Shown here: positions 43,561-53,221 of the stretch, piece after piece
Numbering within the stretch: the first letter of the stretch is position 1
Layout of the letters: every line of letters starts with the position of its first letter
Assembly: GCA_049889415.1 (NCBI GenBank)
Contig: JBMHDL010000010.1
Location: forward strand, 110,378 to 174,377
DNA: 64,000 bases
Source of the DNA: JAYQKL01 sp049889415
GTDB taxonomy: Bacteria; Pseudomonadota; Alphaproteobacteria; RS24
Direction of reading: 5' to 3'
Made by a program: the position numbers and the translations under genes
Notes under the pieces: model-generated
Database searches by the model: none
The model's input: the letters and a program-made list of their open reading frames with translations, nothing else
Told to the model about the DNA's origin: nothing

Positions 43561-44430
43561 ATGCAGCAGTCGGGCGTGCAAAAAGAGCTTGGTTTTTCCC
43601 TCAGCCTGCACATGTTGGTTTTGGCAGCCGGCATGGTTTATCTGCCAACCCCCAGCGAGTTTCTTATACCTGAAAACGCCCTGCCGATAGAACTTGTCTC
43701 GATTGAGGAATTCACACGCTTGAGCCAACCGGAGGCGCAGCCGGAAAAAATAAGCCCAAAGCTCCAACCAAAGCCTCAATCAAAGCCTCAATCAAAGCCT
43801 CAACAAAAGCCAGAGCCTGCACAGGTTAAACAGCCTGAGGTGACAGCGCCACCTCCGCCGGTCCAAGCAGCCCCTTCAAATGCCATGCCGCCACTTGAGA
43901 CAGCGAAATCAAAACCACAGCCCGACCCTAAGCCGGAGGCGGAGGCATTTGTCACTCTGGTGGCGCAACCGCGCCCCTTGGCACGCCCGGTACCCGTGCC
44001 GGAGCCGGAGCCTGCGAAAACCTTCCTGGACACCAATGCTCTGCAGGCCCTGTTGGACAAGACGCCCGATGAACCTCAACAGCCCCCTCCCGCAGCGGAT
44101 CCCGTTGAGACGCTTGCGCCTTTGAGTTTGAGCGAAATAGATGCTTTCAGAGCGCAGATGAAGTCCTGCTGGAGTGTACCGGTCGGTGCAGCCAATGCCG
44201 ACGACCTCGCTGTCAGGGTTGAACTTGGTCTCAACCGTGACGGCTCGCTTGCTTATGGGCCGTTTGTAGTTGATAAGAGCCGCATCAGTGATCCGTATTT
44301 CAGGGCCGCGGCAGAGAGTGTTCTGCGCGCCATCCGTCGCTGCCAGCCCTTTACCATGCCGGCGGATAAATACCGCAGTTGGCAAAAACTTGATTTGAAT
44401 TTTGATCCGAAGCAGATGTTCGGTGGGTAG
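43561..44430 (+). CDS. tolA: TolA-like envelope-spanning protein
   Basis: 289 residues, with an N-terminal membrane anchor (about 9-30, LGFSLSLHMLVLAAGMVYLP). A long Pro/Lys/Gln-rich linker (about 58-170) includes the tandem KPQS repeats and several PEPEP-like runs, and is expected to cross the periplasm. The C-terminal ~100 residues (LSEIDAFRAQMKSCWSVP onwards) form the TolA/TonB-C-like domain that contacts Pal/TolB. Sequence identity of the linker is low, as is normal; context makes the assignment. Confidence 0.92.
   Translation: MQQSGVQKELGFSLSLHMLVLAAGMVYLPTPSEFLIPENALPIELVSIEEFTRLSQPEAQPEKISPKLQPKPQSKPQSKPQQKPEPAQVKQPEVTAPPPPVQAAPSNAMPPLETAKSKPQPDPKPEAEAFVTLVAQPRPLARPVPVPEPEPAKTFLDTNALQALLDKTPDEPQQPPPAADPVETLAPLSLSEIDAFRAQMKSCWSVPVGAANADDLAVRVELGLNRDGSLAYGPFVVDKSRISDPYFRAAAESVLRAIRRCQPFTMPADKYRSWQKLDLNFDPKQMFGG
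43771..43810 (+). repeat. 12-base tandem repeat inside tolA
   Basis: The unit AAGCCTCAATCA occurs at 43771-43782 and 43783-43794, with a third copy 43795-43806 that differs in two bases. It encodes the KPQS-type linker and is a likely site of slippage length variation. Confidence 0.7.
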
Positions 44431-44443
44431 GAGGTAAATCATA

Positions 44444-45784
44444 ATGTTCAAAAACGGATATGACTTTGTAAGGCCGCTCAAGCTGATGGCCGCCGGGATG
44501 ATGTTCCTGTTGGTTTTATCGGTTTCAGCCACCCATGCGGCGTTGAGGATTGACATCACGCAGGGCAATATTGACCCGCTTTACATTGCTCTGGTGCCGT
44601 TTCAGGGCAATCAGGGAACCCCATCCGCCGTCGGGGAGGATGTTGCTCGGCTGGTGCAGGAAAATCTGGAGCGCTCTGGCCTGTTTCGTGGCATTGACCG
44701 CAAAAGTTTCATCCAGACCGGCCTGAAGGCGAACACCCTGCCACGCTTTGGAGACTGGCGGATCATCAATGCCCAGGCGCTGGTGACCGGCGAGGCGAAG
44801 ATACAGCCAGATGGAAGCCTGATTGTCAGCTTCCGGCTGTGGGATGTTTTTGCCCAGGAACGCATGGCCGGCTGGCAATATTCAACAACCCAGGACAATT
44901 GGCGGGATGTGGCGCATTTGATATCCGACGCCATTTATGAAAGGTTGACCGGGGAAAGCGGGTATTTTTACTCGCGTGTGGTGTATGTTGATGAAACCGG
45001 GCCGAAAAACAACCGCACCAAGCGGTTGGCCATCATGGATCAGGACGGTCACAATCCACGCCTCATCACCAGCGGCAAAACCCTTGCCCTGACACCCCGG
45101 TTCAGCCCAACATCACAGGAAATAACCTATCTGTCTTTTGCTCGCGGTAAGCCGAGGGTCTACCTGCTGAATATCGAAACCGGACAGCAGGAAATCGTCG
45201 GCGATTTTCCGGGCATGACTTTTGCCCCAAGATTTTCTCCTGATGGCAAGAAAATCATCATGAGTCTGGAGCGCAACGGTAATTCCAACATTTACACGCT
45301 GAACCTCGGAACCCGTGAAATGAAACGGATGACGAGTTCATTGGCGATTGATACCGCCCCCTGTTATGCCCCGGACGGCAGCCGGATCGTTTTTGAAAGT
45401 GACCGCGCCGGGCGGCAGCAGCTTTATGTTATGGATGCGGATGGAACGAATGTCGAGCGCATCAGTTACGGCGAAGGCCGATATGCAACGCCCGTCTGGT
45501 CGCCACGCGGGGATTTGATTGCCTTCACCAAGCAATATAAGGGGCGGTTTTTGATTGGGGTCATGCGTCCGGACGGAACCGGCGAGCGCATTTTGACTGA
45601 AGGTTATCATAATGAGGGGCCGGCATGGGCTCCCAATGGGCGGGTGCTGGTTTTCTTCCGCGAGAGCAAGGGAGAAAAGGGTGGGCCGAGTCTATGGTCC
45701 GTAGATGTCACGGGCCGGAATGAACGCCCGCTCAGAACGCCCGGTTTTGCATCCGACCCAGCCTGGTCACCTTTGATTCGATAG
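44444..45784 (+). CDS. tolB: Tol-Pal periplasmic protein TolB
   Basis: 446 residues with a signal peptide (about 1-36, ending SVSATHAA), an N-terminal domain (DITQGNIDPLYIALVPF) and a six-bladed beta-propeller with repeated units like TPRFSPTSQEITYLSF, APRFSPDGKKIIMS and TPVWSPRGDLIAF. It interacts with Pal and TolA. 13 bases after tolA. Confidence 0.97.
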   Translation: MFKNGYDFVRPLKLMAAGMMFLLVLSVSATHAALRIDITQGNIDPLYIALVPFQGNQGTPSAVGEDVARLVQENLERSGLFRGIDRKSFIQTGLKANTLPRFGDWRIINAQALVTGEAKIQPDGSLIVSFRLWDVFAQERMAGWQYSTTQDNWRDVAHLISDAIYERLTGESGYFYSRVVYVDETGPKNNRTKRLAIMDQDGHNPRLITSGKTLALTPRFSPTSQEITYLSFARGKPRVYLLNIETGQQEIVGDFPGMTFAPRFSPDGKKIIMSLERNGNSNIYTLNLGTREMKRMTSSLAIDTAPCYAPDGSRIVFESDRAGRQQLYVMDADGTNVERISYGEGRYATPVWSPRGDLIAFTKQYKGRFLIGVMRPDGTGERILTEGYHNEGPAWAPNGRVLVFFRESKGEKGGPSLWSVDVTGRNERPLRTPGFASDPAWSPLIR

Positions 45785-45874
45785 GCAAATAAGAGGTTTC
45801 CATGACAGGGAAAATTTGTTAAGTATCTGATAGTTTTAGTTTTTGGAAAAGGCCATACGCTTCAAGGAGCCAAC

Positions 45875-46336
45875 ATGTTTCAAAAAAATGCCTTTAAATT
45901 GAGTGCTGTAGCACTTCTTTCGGTCGTTCTGGCAGCTTGTGCATCTGGCACAAGCTCCGTCAATGGCACAGTATCATCAAAAGAGGGAACGGTTCGCGAA
46001 TTGGTGCGTAATGTTGGTGACCGTGTCTTTTTTGAAACCGACAGCTCACGTTTGACGGCGTCAGCCCGCAACACAATCAGCAAACAGGCTGAGTGGTTGA
46101 ACACAAACAGTGTGAACTTGCTGATTGAAGGCCATGCCGATGAGCGCGGTACCCGTGATTACAACCTTGCGCTTGGTGCCCGCCGCGCCAATGCCGTGCG
46201 GGATTTCATGGTTAGCCTCGGTGTGGATCCGTCACGCCTGTCGACGGTCTCTTACGGTAAAGAGCGTCCAGTCTCCCTGTGTGCGGATGAAAGCTGCTGG
46301 TCAAAGAACAGACGTTCGGTATCAGCCGTCCGTTAG
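45875..46336 (+). CDS. pal: peptidoglycan-associated lipoprotein Pal
   Basis: Outer-membrane lipoprotein of 153 residues. The lipobox LAAC gives Cys22 as the lipidated residue. The OmpA-like C-terminal domain VFFETDSSRLTASARN...IEGHADERGTRDYNLALGARRAN binds peptidoglycan. A strong Rho-independent terminator follows at 46355-46386, so pal ends the tolQRAB-pal transcript. Confidence 0.97.
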   Translation: MFQKNAFKLSAVALLSVVLAACASGTSSVNGTVSSKEGTVRELVRNVGDRVFFETDSSRLTASARNTISKQAEWLNTNSVNLLIEGHADERGTRDYNLALGARRANAVRDFMVSLGVDPSRLSTVSYGKERPVSLCADESCWSKNRRSVSAVR

Positions 46337-46354
46337 GCCTTTAGCCTGTCTTTT

Positions 46355-46386
46355 AAAAGGCGCATCATGGGATGCGCCTTTTTTTA
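46355..46386 (+). terminator. Rho-independent terminator after pal
   Basis: Perfect stem AAAAGGCGCATC (46355-46366) and GATGCGCCTTTT (46371-46382) with a four-base loop ATGG, followed by a T run to 46385. The strongest terminator in the window. Confidence 0.92.
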
Positions 46387-46455
46387 TGGGCTGACTGCCA
46401 TATATCTGCCCTTTTTCAGATCTAGATGTATATGGTAATTCTTTCGGAGGTGCTG

Positions 46456-47664
46456 ATGTTCGACCGTAAAAACCTGATAGGCAAGCTCATTGGTGCAGCA
46501 TGCCTGCTGGCCTTGACATCCGGCTGGGACGCCCGCGCCCAGGTTGAAGATGAAGCGTTTTTCCCGCTCTCTTCACAACTCGACGCCTTTACACAGGATG
46601 GCCAGCCGAATGCCGACCAGACAGGTCTTGACGCAGGCAGGATAGAGACCGTGCAAATTCTCAACCAAGCCCCGGCCCCGACTGAGCCTGCCTTGACGGA
46701 CCAAATTGCCTCAATTCAGACGGCGCTGGATTTGATCACCCGCAGGCTTGAGCAAATGCCGATTGCCGGCACATTGCCGACTCTTGAGGATGACGTCCAG
46801 CAGGAGGTTCTTGAAAGATTATCAATCATAGAAACCCAATTGCAGGGATTGTCTCAGGCCTCTTATCCTTTGGCAGAAACAGGCGGCAGTTTTGACCAGA
46901 CCGGCGTCGCGGACCTGCGCCTGAGGTTGGGTCAGATTGAAGAGGTGATGCGAACGCTGAATGGTCAAATTGAGGATATTTCCTTCCGCTTGACCAAGCT
47001 CGGGGAACGGTTTGAGCAGATTGCCGCTGATACGGAATTCCGTTTTCAGGAATTGGAGATGGTTGCACGCCAGGGATCCCTGACAGGTTATACGCAAGCC
47101 GGCGGCAAGCCGGAACAGCCGGAGGAGCCGCAGGTCCTCGGTACGATAAAGGTGAAGAAAACCACCCAAATCAATCAGATGCAGGATGAGGAAGCTCCCG
47201 TGCTGGTCGGTGAGGCGCGGCTTGTGGATGAGGCGCCTGCACCAGAAACCGCCCCGCAGCCCATGGATACGCCGGTGCTAGACCCGCTTGAAGTCTATGA
47301 CCAGGCCCTCAAGAAACTGCGGATGGGTGCATATGGTGAAGCGCAAGACGACCTTGTCTATTTTCTGGCGAATTTCAAAACCCATAAACTCGCCGGCAAC
47401 GCCCAATATTGGCTTGGCGAAACCCATTATGTCAGGCGCGACTACAAGGCCGCGGCGACGGCCTTTCTGAATGGCTACACAACTTTTGAAAACAGTGCAA
47501 AAGCTCCCGACAGCCTGCTGAAACTTGGCATGACGCTTGTGGTTATGGGAGAGAAAGAGACCGGTTGTGACGCTTTTGCCGAGTTGTCGTCTAAGTTTCC
47601 GGATGCGGCGCAATCCGTGATTCAGCGCGCAGAGATTGAAAGACAGCGTGCGGGTTGCCTCTAG
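46456..47664 (+). CDS. cpoB: cell division coordinator CpoB (YbgF)
   Basis: Periplasmic Tol-associated protein of 402 residues. It has a signal peptide (about 1-29, ending DARAQ), a coiled-coil N-terminal region with repeated Ile/Leu heptads (QTALDLITRRLEQMP, RLGQIEEVMRTLNGQIEDI) and C-terminal TPR units (VYDQALKKLRMGAYGEAQ, AQYWLGETHYVRRDYKAA). ATG 46456 has GGAGGTG at 46446-46452. It lies beyond the pal terminator and so probably has its own promoter. Confidence 0.94.
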   Translation: MFDRKNLIGKLIGAACLLALTSGWDARAQVEDEAFFPLSSQLDAFTQDGQPNADQTGLDAGRIETVQILNQAPAPTEPALTDQIASIQTALDLITRRLEQMPIAGTLPTLEDDVQQEVLERLSIIETQLQGLSQASYPLAETGGSFDQTGVADLRLRLGQIEEVMRTLNGQIEDISFRLTKLGERFEQIAADTEFRFQELEMVARQGSLTGYTQAGGKPEQPEEPQVLGTIKVKKTTQINQMQDEEAPVLVGEARLVDEAPAPETAPQPMDTPVLDPLEVYDQALKKLRMGAYGEAQDDLVYFLANFKTHKLAGNAQYWLGETHYVRRDYKAAATAFLNGYTTFENSAKAPDSLLKLGMTLVVMGEKETGCDAFAELSSKFPDAAQSVIQRAEIERQRAGCL

Positions 47665-48937
47665 AAAATTGACACCGGGAAATTTCCGGGCGCGGTTGAG
47701 GCGGTTGTGTCCGCCGGCCGGTCGTCAATCCCAGCATTTTGCCCTTGCCGTGTCGGGTGGCGCGGATTCATTATCCCTGCTTGTCCTTGCCGCACAGGCG
47801 AAAACAGACAAGCTTGATTTCACTGTCCTGACGTTTGATCATAAATTGCGCGCCGGTTCAACGGCTGTCGCCGAGACTGTCCTGAAAACGGCTGAAAAAT
47901 TCGGATTGGCGGCGCATAAGCTGAGCCGCCCCGGGGCAAAGCCGAAAGCCTCCCTTCAATCTGCAGCACGCGCGGCGCGCTATGATGCACTTTTGGGGTG
48001 GTGTGCAAAAAACGATGCTGACGGCTTGATTGTGGCGCACCATCTAGAGGATCAGGCGGAGACATTTTTGCTGCGCCTGGCGCGTGGCTCCGGCTTGGAT
48101 GGTCTGTCGGCCATGCAGGCTGTCAGTGAGCGCGAAAACAGTGTCCTGATCAGGCCGTTTCTGGATGTTCATCAAGCCGAACTGCATGCCGTCTTGAAGG
48201 GCCACAAGGTGATCCCGTTTGAAGATCCAAGTAATGCCGATACCCGCTTTCAACGTGTTGCTTTCCGGCGAAGCAAGGCTGCTTTTGATGCCTTGGGACT
48301 GACATCCGTGCGGCTGGCGGAAACGGCTGACAGGCTGCAAAAAGCCCGTCATGTTCTGGAGGCATTGGCTGCAGACCAGATGGCGGAGCTGATCAGGGTT
48401 GACGCCTGTGGGGTGATTTCAGGTGACAAGGCCGGGTTGCAGGCTCTGCCGGAGGATGTCGCACTCCGAGTGTTGCGCGGTCTGTTGGCGACCCATCGTC
48501 CTTATCCGCCGCGCCAAGTTGCGGTGGACCGGCTTTATCAGCTGATTGTAAAGGGGGAAACCGGCCGGAAAACGCTTGCCGGGCAAATTGTTTCAGTGAA
48601 AAAAACCGTGGTGGAGATATACCGAGAGCCGGCGGATATTGATGCGACCTCGCAAAATCTGCCCAAAGGAAAAAAAATCGTCTGGGATCAACGTTTTGAA
48701 ATCATGGTCTCGCGTAAAGCCACCGGTCGATTTCGTGTCATGCCGCTGGGAATTGACGGGTTGAAATGGGCCAGGGAAACGGGGGTGCCTCTGCCGAAAC
48801 TGCCGTCGAAAGCCCTTCACGGACTGCCCTGCGTCAAGCAAGTCCTGAATGGCAAAACTCCTGGGAAACCAGTGGCTGTAGCGCGCATTTTGACGCATCC
48901 GCATATTTCTTTCGGCGTATTACCGCGGAAAACATAA
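47648..48937 (+). CDS. tilS: tRNA(Ile)-lysidine synthase
   Basis: Makes lysidine at C34 of tRNA-Ile so that it reads AUA. The PP-loop LAVSGGADSLSLLVLA is near the N-terminus, with HHLEDQAETFLLRLARGSG and RPFLD downstream. At 429 residues it carries the family's C-terminal domain. The start is uncertain: GTG 47648 overlaps the end of cpoB, TTG 47669 and TTG 47636 are alternatives; there is no ATG before the PP-loop. Confidence 0.93.
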   Translation: MRVASRKLTPGNFRARLRRLCPPAGRQSQHFALAVSGGADSLSLLVLAAQAKTDKLDFTVLTFDHKLRAGSTAVAETVLKTAEKFGLAAHKLSRPGAKPKASLQSAARAARYDALLGWCAKNDADGLIVAHHLEDQAETFLLRLARGSGLDGLSAMQAVSERENSVLIRPFLDVHQAELHAVLKGHKVIPFEDPSNADTRFQRVAFRRSKAAFDALGLTSVRLAETADRLQKARHVLEALAADQMAELIRVDACGVISGDKAGLQALPEDVALRVLRGLLATHRPYPPRQVAVDRLYQLIVKGETGRKTLAGQIVSVKKTVVEIYREPADIDATSQNLPKGKKIVWDQRFEIMVSRKATGRFRVMPLGIDGLKWARETGVPLPKLPSKALHGLPCVKQVLNGKTPGKPVAVARILTHPHISFGVLPRKT

Positions 48938-49050
48938 ATTTCCGCCTGAAATAAGCACCATAGGGTGGTAATCTGCCGCCACCTTACCTATCTTTAACAT
49001 ATACCGTCATGAAAAGCTGTGCCGGTCACTTTGATTTCGAGGATTGAGTT

Positions 49051-50967
49051 GTGAATAATATGAGAAACCTTCTGGTTTGGGCGATTGTCGGCCTCATGCT
49101 TGTTTCCCTGTTCAACATGTTTCAGGGGGAAGGCGGGGCTTCGCAAAAAAATGAAATAACTTTTTCTCAGTTCCTGTCTGAAGTGGAGTCGGGAAATGTC
49201 ATGCGCGTGACCATGAATGGTGACAAGGTCAGCGGGCAAACCTCCGACGGCATGCAATTTTCGACCTATGTGCCGCCAAATGACCCCAATCTGGTTGAGC
49301 GGCTGACGGAGCGCGGCGTGATGATTTCCGTCAAGCCGGTGGATCGTGGTCCGACCTTGTTGGGCATTCTCATCAGTTGGTTCCCGATGCTGTTGCTGAT
49401 TGGCGTCTGGGTGTTTTTTATGCGCCAGATGCAGGGTGGTGGACGCGGTGCCATGGGCTTTGGCAAATCGAAAGCCAAATTGCTGAATGAGGCGCATGGC
49501 CGTGTGACCTTTGACGATGTCGCCGGCATTGACGAAGCCAAGGACGACCTGACCGAAATTGTCGATTTTCTTAAAGACCCGAGCCGGTTCCAGCGTCTTG
49601 GGGGACGGATACCGAAAGGAGCGCTGCTCGTCGGACCGCCCGGAACCGGTAAAACGCTTCTGGCCCGCGCCATTGCCGGAGAGGCCAATGTGCCGTTCTT
49701 TTCCATATCCGGTTCTGATTTTGTTGAAATGTTTGTCGGTGTTGGCGCCAGCCGTGTCCGGGATATGTTCGAGCAGGCCAAAACCAATGCCCCCTGCATC
49801 ATCTTTATTGATGAAATTGATGCCGTCGGCCGTCATCGCGGTGCCGGTCTCGGCGGTGGCAATGATGAACGTGAACAGACCCTCAACCAGCTTCTCGTCG
49901 AAATGGACGGTTTTGAAGCCAATGAAGGTATTATCCTGATTGCCGCCACCAACCGTCCGGACGTGCTGGACCCGGCTTTGTTGCGCCCTGGCCGTTTTGA
50001 CCGCCAGGTGGTCGTGCCTAACCCGGACATTATCGGCCGTGAAAAAATCCTCAAAGTGCACATGAAGAAAGTACCTCTTGGTCCGGATGTTGACGTGCGC
50101 ACCATTGCCCGTGGTACGCCGGGTTTCTCCGGTGCAGATCTTGCCAATATCGTCAATGAAGCCGCCCTGCTGGCAGCCAGACGCAACAAGCGCGTGGTCT
50201 CCAACGCTGAGTTTGAAGACGCCAAGGACAAGGTTATGATGGGCGCAGAACGCCGCACCATGGTCATGTCCGAGGAAGAGAAGAAGCTGACAGCCTATCA
50301 TGAAGGCGGTCATGCTTTGGTCGCGCTGAACCTTGAGGCGTCCGACCCCATTCATAAGGCAACCATTATTCCGCGTGGGCGGGCTTTGGGCATGGTCATG
50401 CGCCTGCCGGAGCGTGACCAATTATCCGTCACGCGCGCCAAGCTCAAGGCAGACCTTGCCGTCGCTATGGGCGGGCGGATTGCTGAAGAGGTCATTTTCG
50501 GTCATGACAAGGTGACATCTGGTGCCTCCTCCGACATTCAGATGGCAACCAATATGGCCAAGGCCATGGTTACGCAATTCGGTATGAGTGATGACCTTGG
50601 GCCGCTGGCTTATGGCGATAATGAGCAGGAGGTTTTCCTGGGACGTTCGATTTCGCAGACGCAGAACAATTCCGATGAAACTCAGAGCAAAATTGACTCT
50701 GAAGTCCGCCGTTTTGTTGATGAAGGCTATGCGACGGCTGAAAAAATCATCCGTGATAAAATTGATGACCTTCATGCCATCGCCAAGGGGCTGTTGGAGT
50801 TTGAAACCCTCACGGGTGATGAGATTATTGGTTTGCTGAAGGGGGAGCCGCCGGTGCGTCCCGATGACAGCTCCGGTCCGGACGGAAATGCACCTGCACC
50901 TTCCTCTTCCACGGTCCCGAATACTGGAGGCAAGTCAGTGTCTGGTCCCGAACCGCAGGGTACCTGA
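49051..50967 (+). CDS. ftsH: ATP-dependent zinc metalloprotease FtsH
   Basis: Membrane AAA+ protease of 638 residues with two N-terminal membrane spans (about 6-24 and 102-124), Walker A VGPPGTGKT (194-202), Walker B IIFIDEIDAVG and the zinc site HEGGH (His417-His421). It degrades membrane and regulatory proteins, in enterics including sigma-32. GTG 49051 is chosen because GAGGA at 49039-49043 is correctly spaced for it and not for ATG 49060. Upstream of folP by 6 bases. Confidence 0.97.
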   Translation: MNNMRNLLVWAIVGLMLVSLFNMFQGEGGASQKNEITFSQFLSEVESGNVMRVTMNGDKVSGQTSDGMQFSTYVPPNDPNLVERLTERGVMISVKPVDRGPTLLGILISWFPMLLLIGVWVFFMRQMQGGGRGAMGFGKSKAKLLNEAHGRVTFDDVAGIDEAKDDLTEIVDFLKDPSRFQRLGGRIPKGALLVGPPGTGKTLLARAIAGEANVPFFSISGSDFVEMFVGVGASRVRDMFEQAKTNAPCIIFIDEIDAVGRHRGAGLGGGNDEREQTLNQLLVEMDGFEANEGIILIAATNRPDVLDPALLRPGRFDRQVVVPNPDIIGREKILKVHMKKVPLGPDVDVRTIARGTPGFSGADLANIVNEAALLAARRNKRVVSNAEFEDAKDKVMMGAERRTMVMSEEEKKLTAYHEGGHALVALNLEASDPIHKATIIPRGRALGMVMRLPERDQLSVTRAKLKADLAVAMGGRIAEEVIFGHDKVTSGASSDIQMATNMAKAMVTQFGMSDDLGPLAYGDNEQEVFLGRSISQTQNNSDETQSKIDSEVRRFVDEGYATAEKIIRDKIDDLHAIAKGLLEFETLTGDEIIGLLKGEPPVRPDDSSGPDGNAPAPSSSTVPNTGGKSVSGPEPQGT

Positions 50968-50973
50968 GGCAAT

Positions 50974-51777
50974 ATGCGGCCCAAAATACTCGGTATTTTG
51001 AATATGACCGCCGACAGTTTTTCTGACGGCGGTCAATTTCTGTCGCCTGATAAAGCCGTGGCTCAGGCTCAGGCCCTGGCGCAGGGCGGTAGTGACATCA
51101 TCGATATCGGCCCCGCCTCATCACATCCTGACAGCACGCCGGTATCCCCGCAAACGGAAATCGAGCGTCTGGCGTCAGTTTTGCCGCATCTGATGGCCGA
51201 AGGGTTGGAAATCTCAATTGACAGCTACCAGCCCGAAACCCAGCTCTGGGCGATGCAGCAGGGGGTGGCTTGGCTGAACGATATTCAGGGCTTTGCCAAC
51301 CCGCATGTGCAGGAGGCTCTGGTTGACAGTTCATGCGGTCTGTTTGTCATGCATTCCATCCAGTCCGCCGGTCCGGCCAAACGTGAGCCGGTGCCTGAAG
51401 GGGATATTCTGGACATAGTTACGCGGTTTTTTGAGCAAAGGCTGACGGAATTCGACCGGCACGGCATTGCCCGCGACAGGCTGGTGCTAGATCCCGGCAT
51501 GGGGTTTTTCCTCGGCAATGATCCCGAGCCGTCTGTAAGGGTTTTAAGCCATATTGAGTGGCTCAAACAGGCATTTGACCTGCCAGTTTTGGTGTCAGTG
51601 TCGCGCAAGAGTTTTTTGCGGGTTTTGTCAGGGCGCAGTGTAGACGAGAGTGGGCCGGTGACTTTGGCGGCGGAATTATGGGCGGCCGGCCATGGGGTTG
51701 ACTATATCCGTACCCATGACAGCCGGCAATTGCGTGATGCATTGGCCCTGCAGGCGCATCTTGTGGCCAGCAATTGA
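50974..51777 (+). CDS. folP: dihydropteroate synthase
   Basis: Condenses dihydropterin diphosphate with p-aminobenzoate in folate synthesis. TIM-barrel enzyme, 267 residues, with LGILNMTADSFSDGGQF (usually NVTPDSFSDGG), DIIDIGPASSHPDS (usually GAESTRPG), DPGMGFFLGNDPEPS and LVSVSRKSFL. The first two motifs are atypical: Pro is replaced by Ala in TADSF and the GAESTRPG loop reads GPASSHPD, but the overall arrangement is intact. Confidence 0.9.
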   Translation: MRPKILGILNMTADSFSDGGQFLSPDKAVAQAQALAQGGSDIIDIGPASSHPDSTPVSPQTEIERLASVLPHLMAEGLEISIDSYQPETQLWAMQQGVAWLNDIQGFANPHVQEALVDSSCGLFVMHSIQSAGPAKREPVPEGDILDIVTRFFEQRLTEFDRHGIARDRLVLDPGMGFFLGNDPEPSVRVLSHIEWLKQAFDLPVLVSVSRKSFLRVLSGRSVDESGPVTLAAELWAAGHGVDYIRTHDSRQLRDALALQAHLVASN

Positions 51778-51875
51778 GCCTGTATGCAGTGAAATTTTTT
51801 GAAAAAAGCCGTGATTTGCCCCGAAATCCTTGTTTTGGCAATCTGCATGGGTGATTCGTTATAAGAGGGTACATC

Positions 51876-53219
51876 ATGGTGCGCAAATATTTCGGGACTG
51901 ACGGCATTCGGGGAACCGTCAATAACGGAACCATGACAGCGGAAATTGCCTTGAAACTCGGCATGGCGGCCGGGCGTGTGTTCCGCCGCGGTGATTACCG
52001 CCACCGCGTCGTCATTGGCAAGGATACACGTCTATCCGGATATACCATTGAACCGGCACTGGTTGCCGGCTTCACCTCCATGGGCATGGATGTTTTCCTG
52101 TTCGGCCCGATGCCGACGCCTGGCGTGGCCTATCTGACCCGAACTTTGCGGGCTGATATTGGGGTGATGATTTCCGCCTCGCACAACTCTTTTGAGGATA
52201 ATGGCATCAAGCTGTTTGGCCCTGATGGGTTCAAGCTGTCCGATGAAATCGAATATGAAATCGAATCCTACATGGATGACGGCGTTGGCCAGCTTTCGGC
52301 ACCTGACAAGCTGGGTCGCGCCAAACGCATTGATGATGCCCAAGCACGCTATATTGAGTTCGCCAAACGCACCCTGCCGCGCACTATGAACCTTAATGGC
52401 CTGAAGGTTGTTGTTGATTGCGCCAATGGTGCGGCCTACAAAGTCGCCCCGACCGCACTTTGGGAATTAGGGGCCGAGGTCGTCAGCATCGGCTGTGACC
52501 CGAACGGCTTCAACATCAATAAGGGGTGTGGTTCGACGGATACTGCCTTGCTGGCTGAAACTGTCGTGGCCGAAAAGGCGGATATCGGCATTGCCTTGGA
52601 CGGCGATGCCGATCGGGTCATCATTATTGACGAAAACGGCAATCAGATTGACGGTGACCAGCTGATGGGCCTGATTGCCACCAACTGGCAGGCGCGTGAA
52701 TTGTTGGCCCAGCCCGGCGTTGTAGCTACCATCATGTCTAACCTCGGTCTTGAACGTTATCTGAACGGATTGAAACTGGACCTTGTCCGCACGGCTGTCG
52801 GTGACCGCTATGTGGTTGAGCAAATGCGTCAAAAGGGATTCAATCTCGGCGGTGAACAGTCCGGACACATGATTATGTCAGACTTCGCCACCACCGGAGA
52901 CGGGCTGATTGCCGCCCTGCAGGTGTTGACCATCATGCGCCTGACCGACAAGCCGGTCAGTATGCTTGGGCGCGTGTTTGAACCATTGCCGCAATTGCTT
53001 AAAAATATCAGGTTTTCCGGGGGCTCGCCGCTGAATGAAGAGTCGGTCAAGCAGGCCATCGCTGAAGGCGAAAACCGCCTTGGAAATAGCGGGCGTCTGG
53101 TTATCCGCAAATCTGGGACCGAACCATTGATCCGGGTCATGGGCGAGGGCGATGATGCCGGCCTGGTACGCAGCGTTGTCGACGACATCGTTGAAACCAT
53201 TTCTGCGACTGCTGCCTGA
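51876..53219 (+). CDS. glmM: phosphoglucosamine mutase
   Basis: Converts glucosamine-6-phosphate to glucosamine-1-phosphate for peptidoglycan and LPS. The 447 residues include KYFGTDGIRGTVNNG, the phosphoserine loop ISASHNSFEDNG (Ser102), the metal loop GDADRVIIIDENG and RKSGTEPLIRVMGEG. A possible promoter TTGGCA (51835-51840) - 18 - TTATAA (51859-51864) lies very close to the ATG. Confidence 0.97.
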   Translation: MVRKYFGTDGIRGTVNNGTMTAEIALKLGMAAGRVFRRGDYRHRVVIGKDTRLSGYTIEPALVAGFTSMGMDVFLFGPMPTPGVAYLTRTLRADIGVMISASHNSFEDNGIKLFGPDGFKLSDEIEYEIESYMDDGVGQLSAPDKLGRAKRIDDAQARYIEFAKRTLPRTMNLNGLKVVVDCANGAAYKVAPTALWELGAEVVSIGCDPNGFNINKGCGSTDTALLAETVVAEKADIGIALDGDADRVIIIDENGNQIDGDQLMGLIATNWQARELLAQPGVVATIMSNLGLERYLNGLKLDLVRTAVGDRYVVEQMRQKGFNLGGEQSGHMIMSDFATTGDGLIAALQVLTIMRLTDKPVSMLGRVFEPLPQLLKNIRFSGGSPLNEESVKQAIAEGENRLGNSGRLVIRKSGTEPLIRVMGEGDDAGLVRSVVDDIVETISATAA

Positions 53220-53221
53220 AT

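Noticed and set aside
50299..50313. Unusual zinc motif HEGGH in FtsH
   Set aside because: It fits HExxH and only the non-ligand second position differs from the common HEAGH.
48994..50421. 475-residue open frame antisense to ftsH
   Set aside because: It mirrors the ftsH coding sequence, has no recognisable motif, and ftsH shows complete family features. Such shadows are common in GC-rich codon use.
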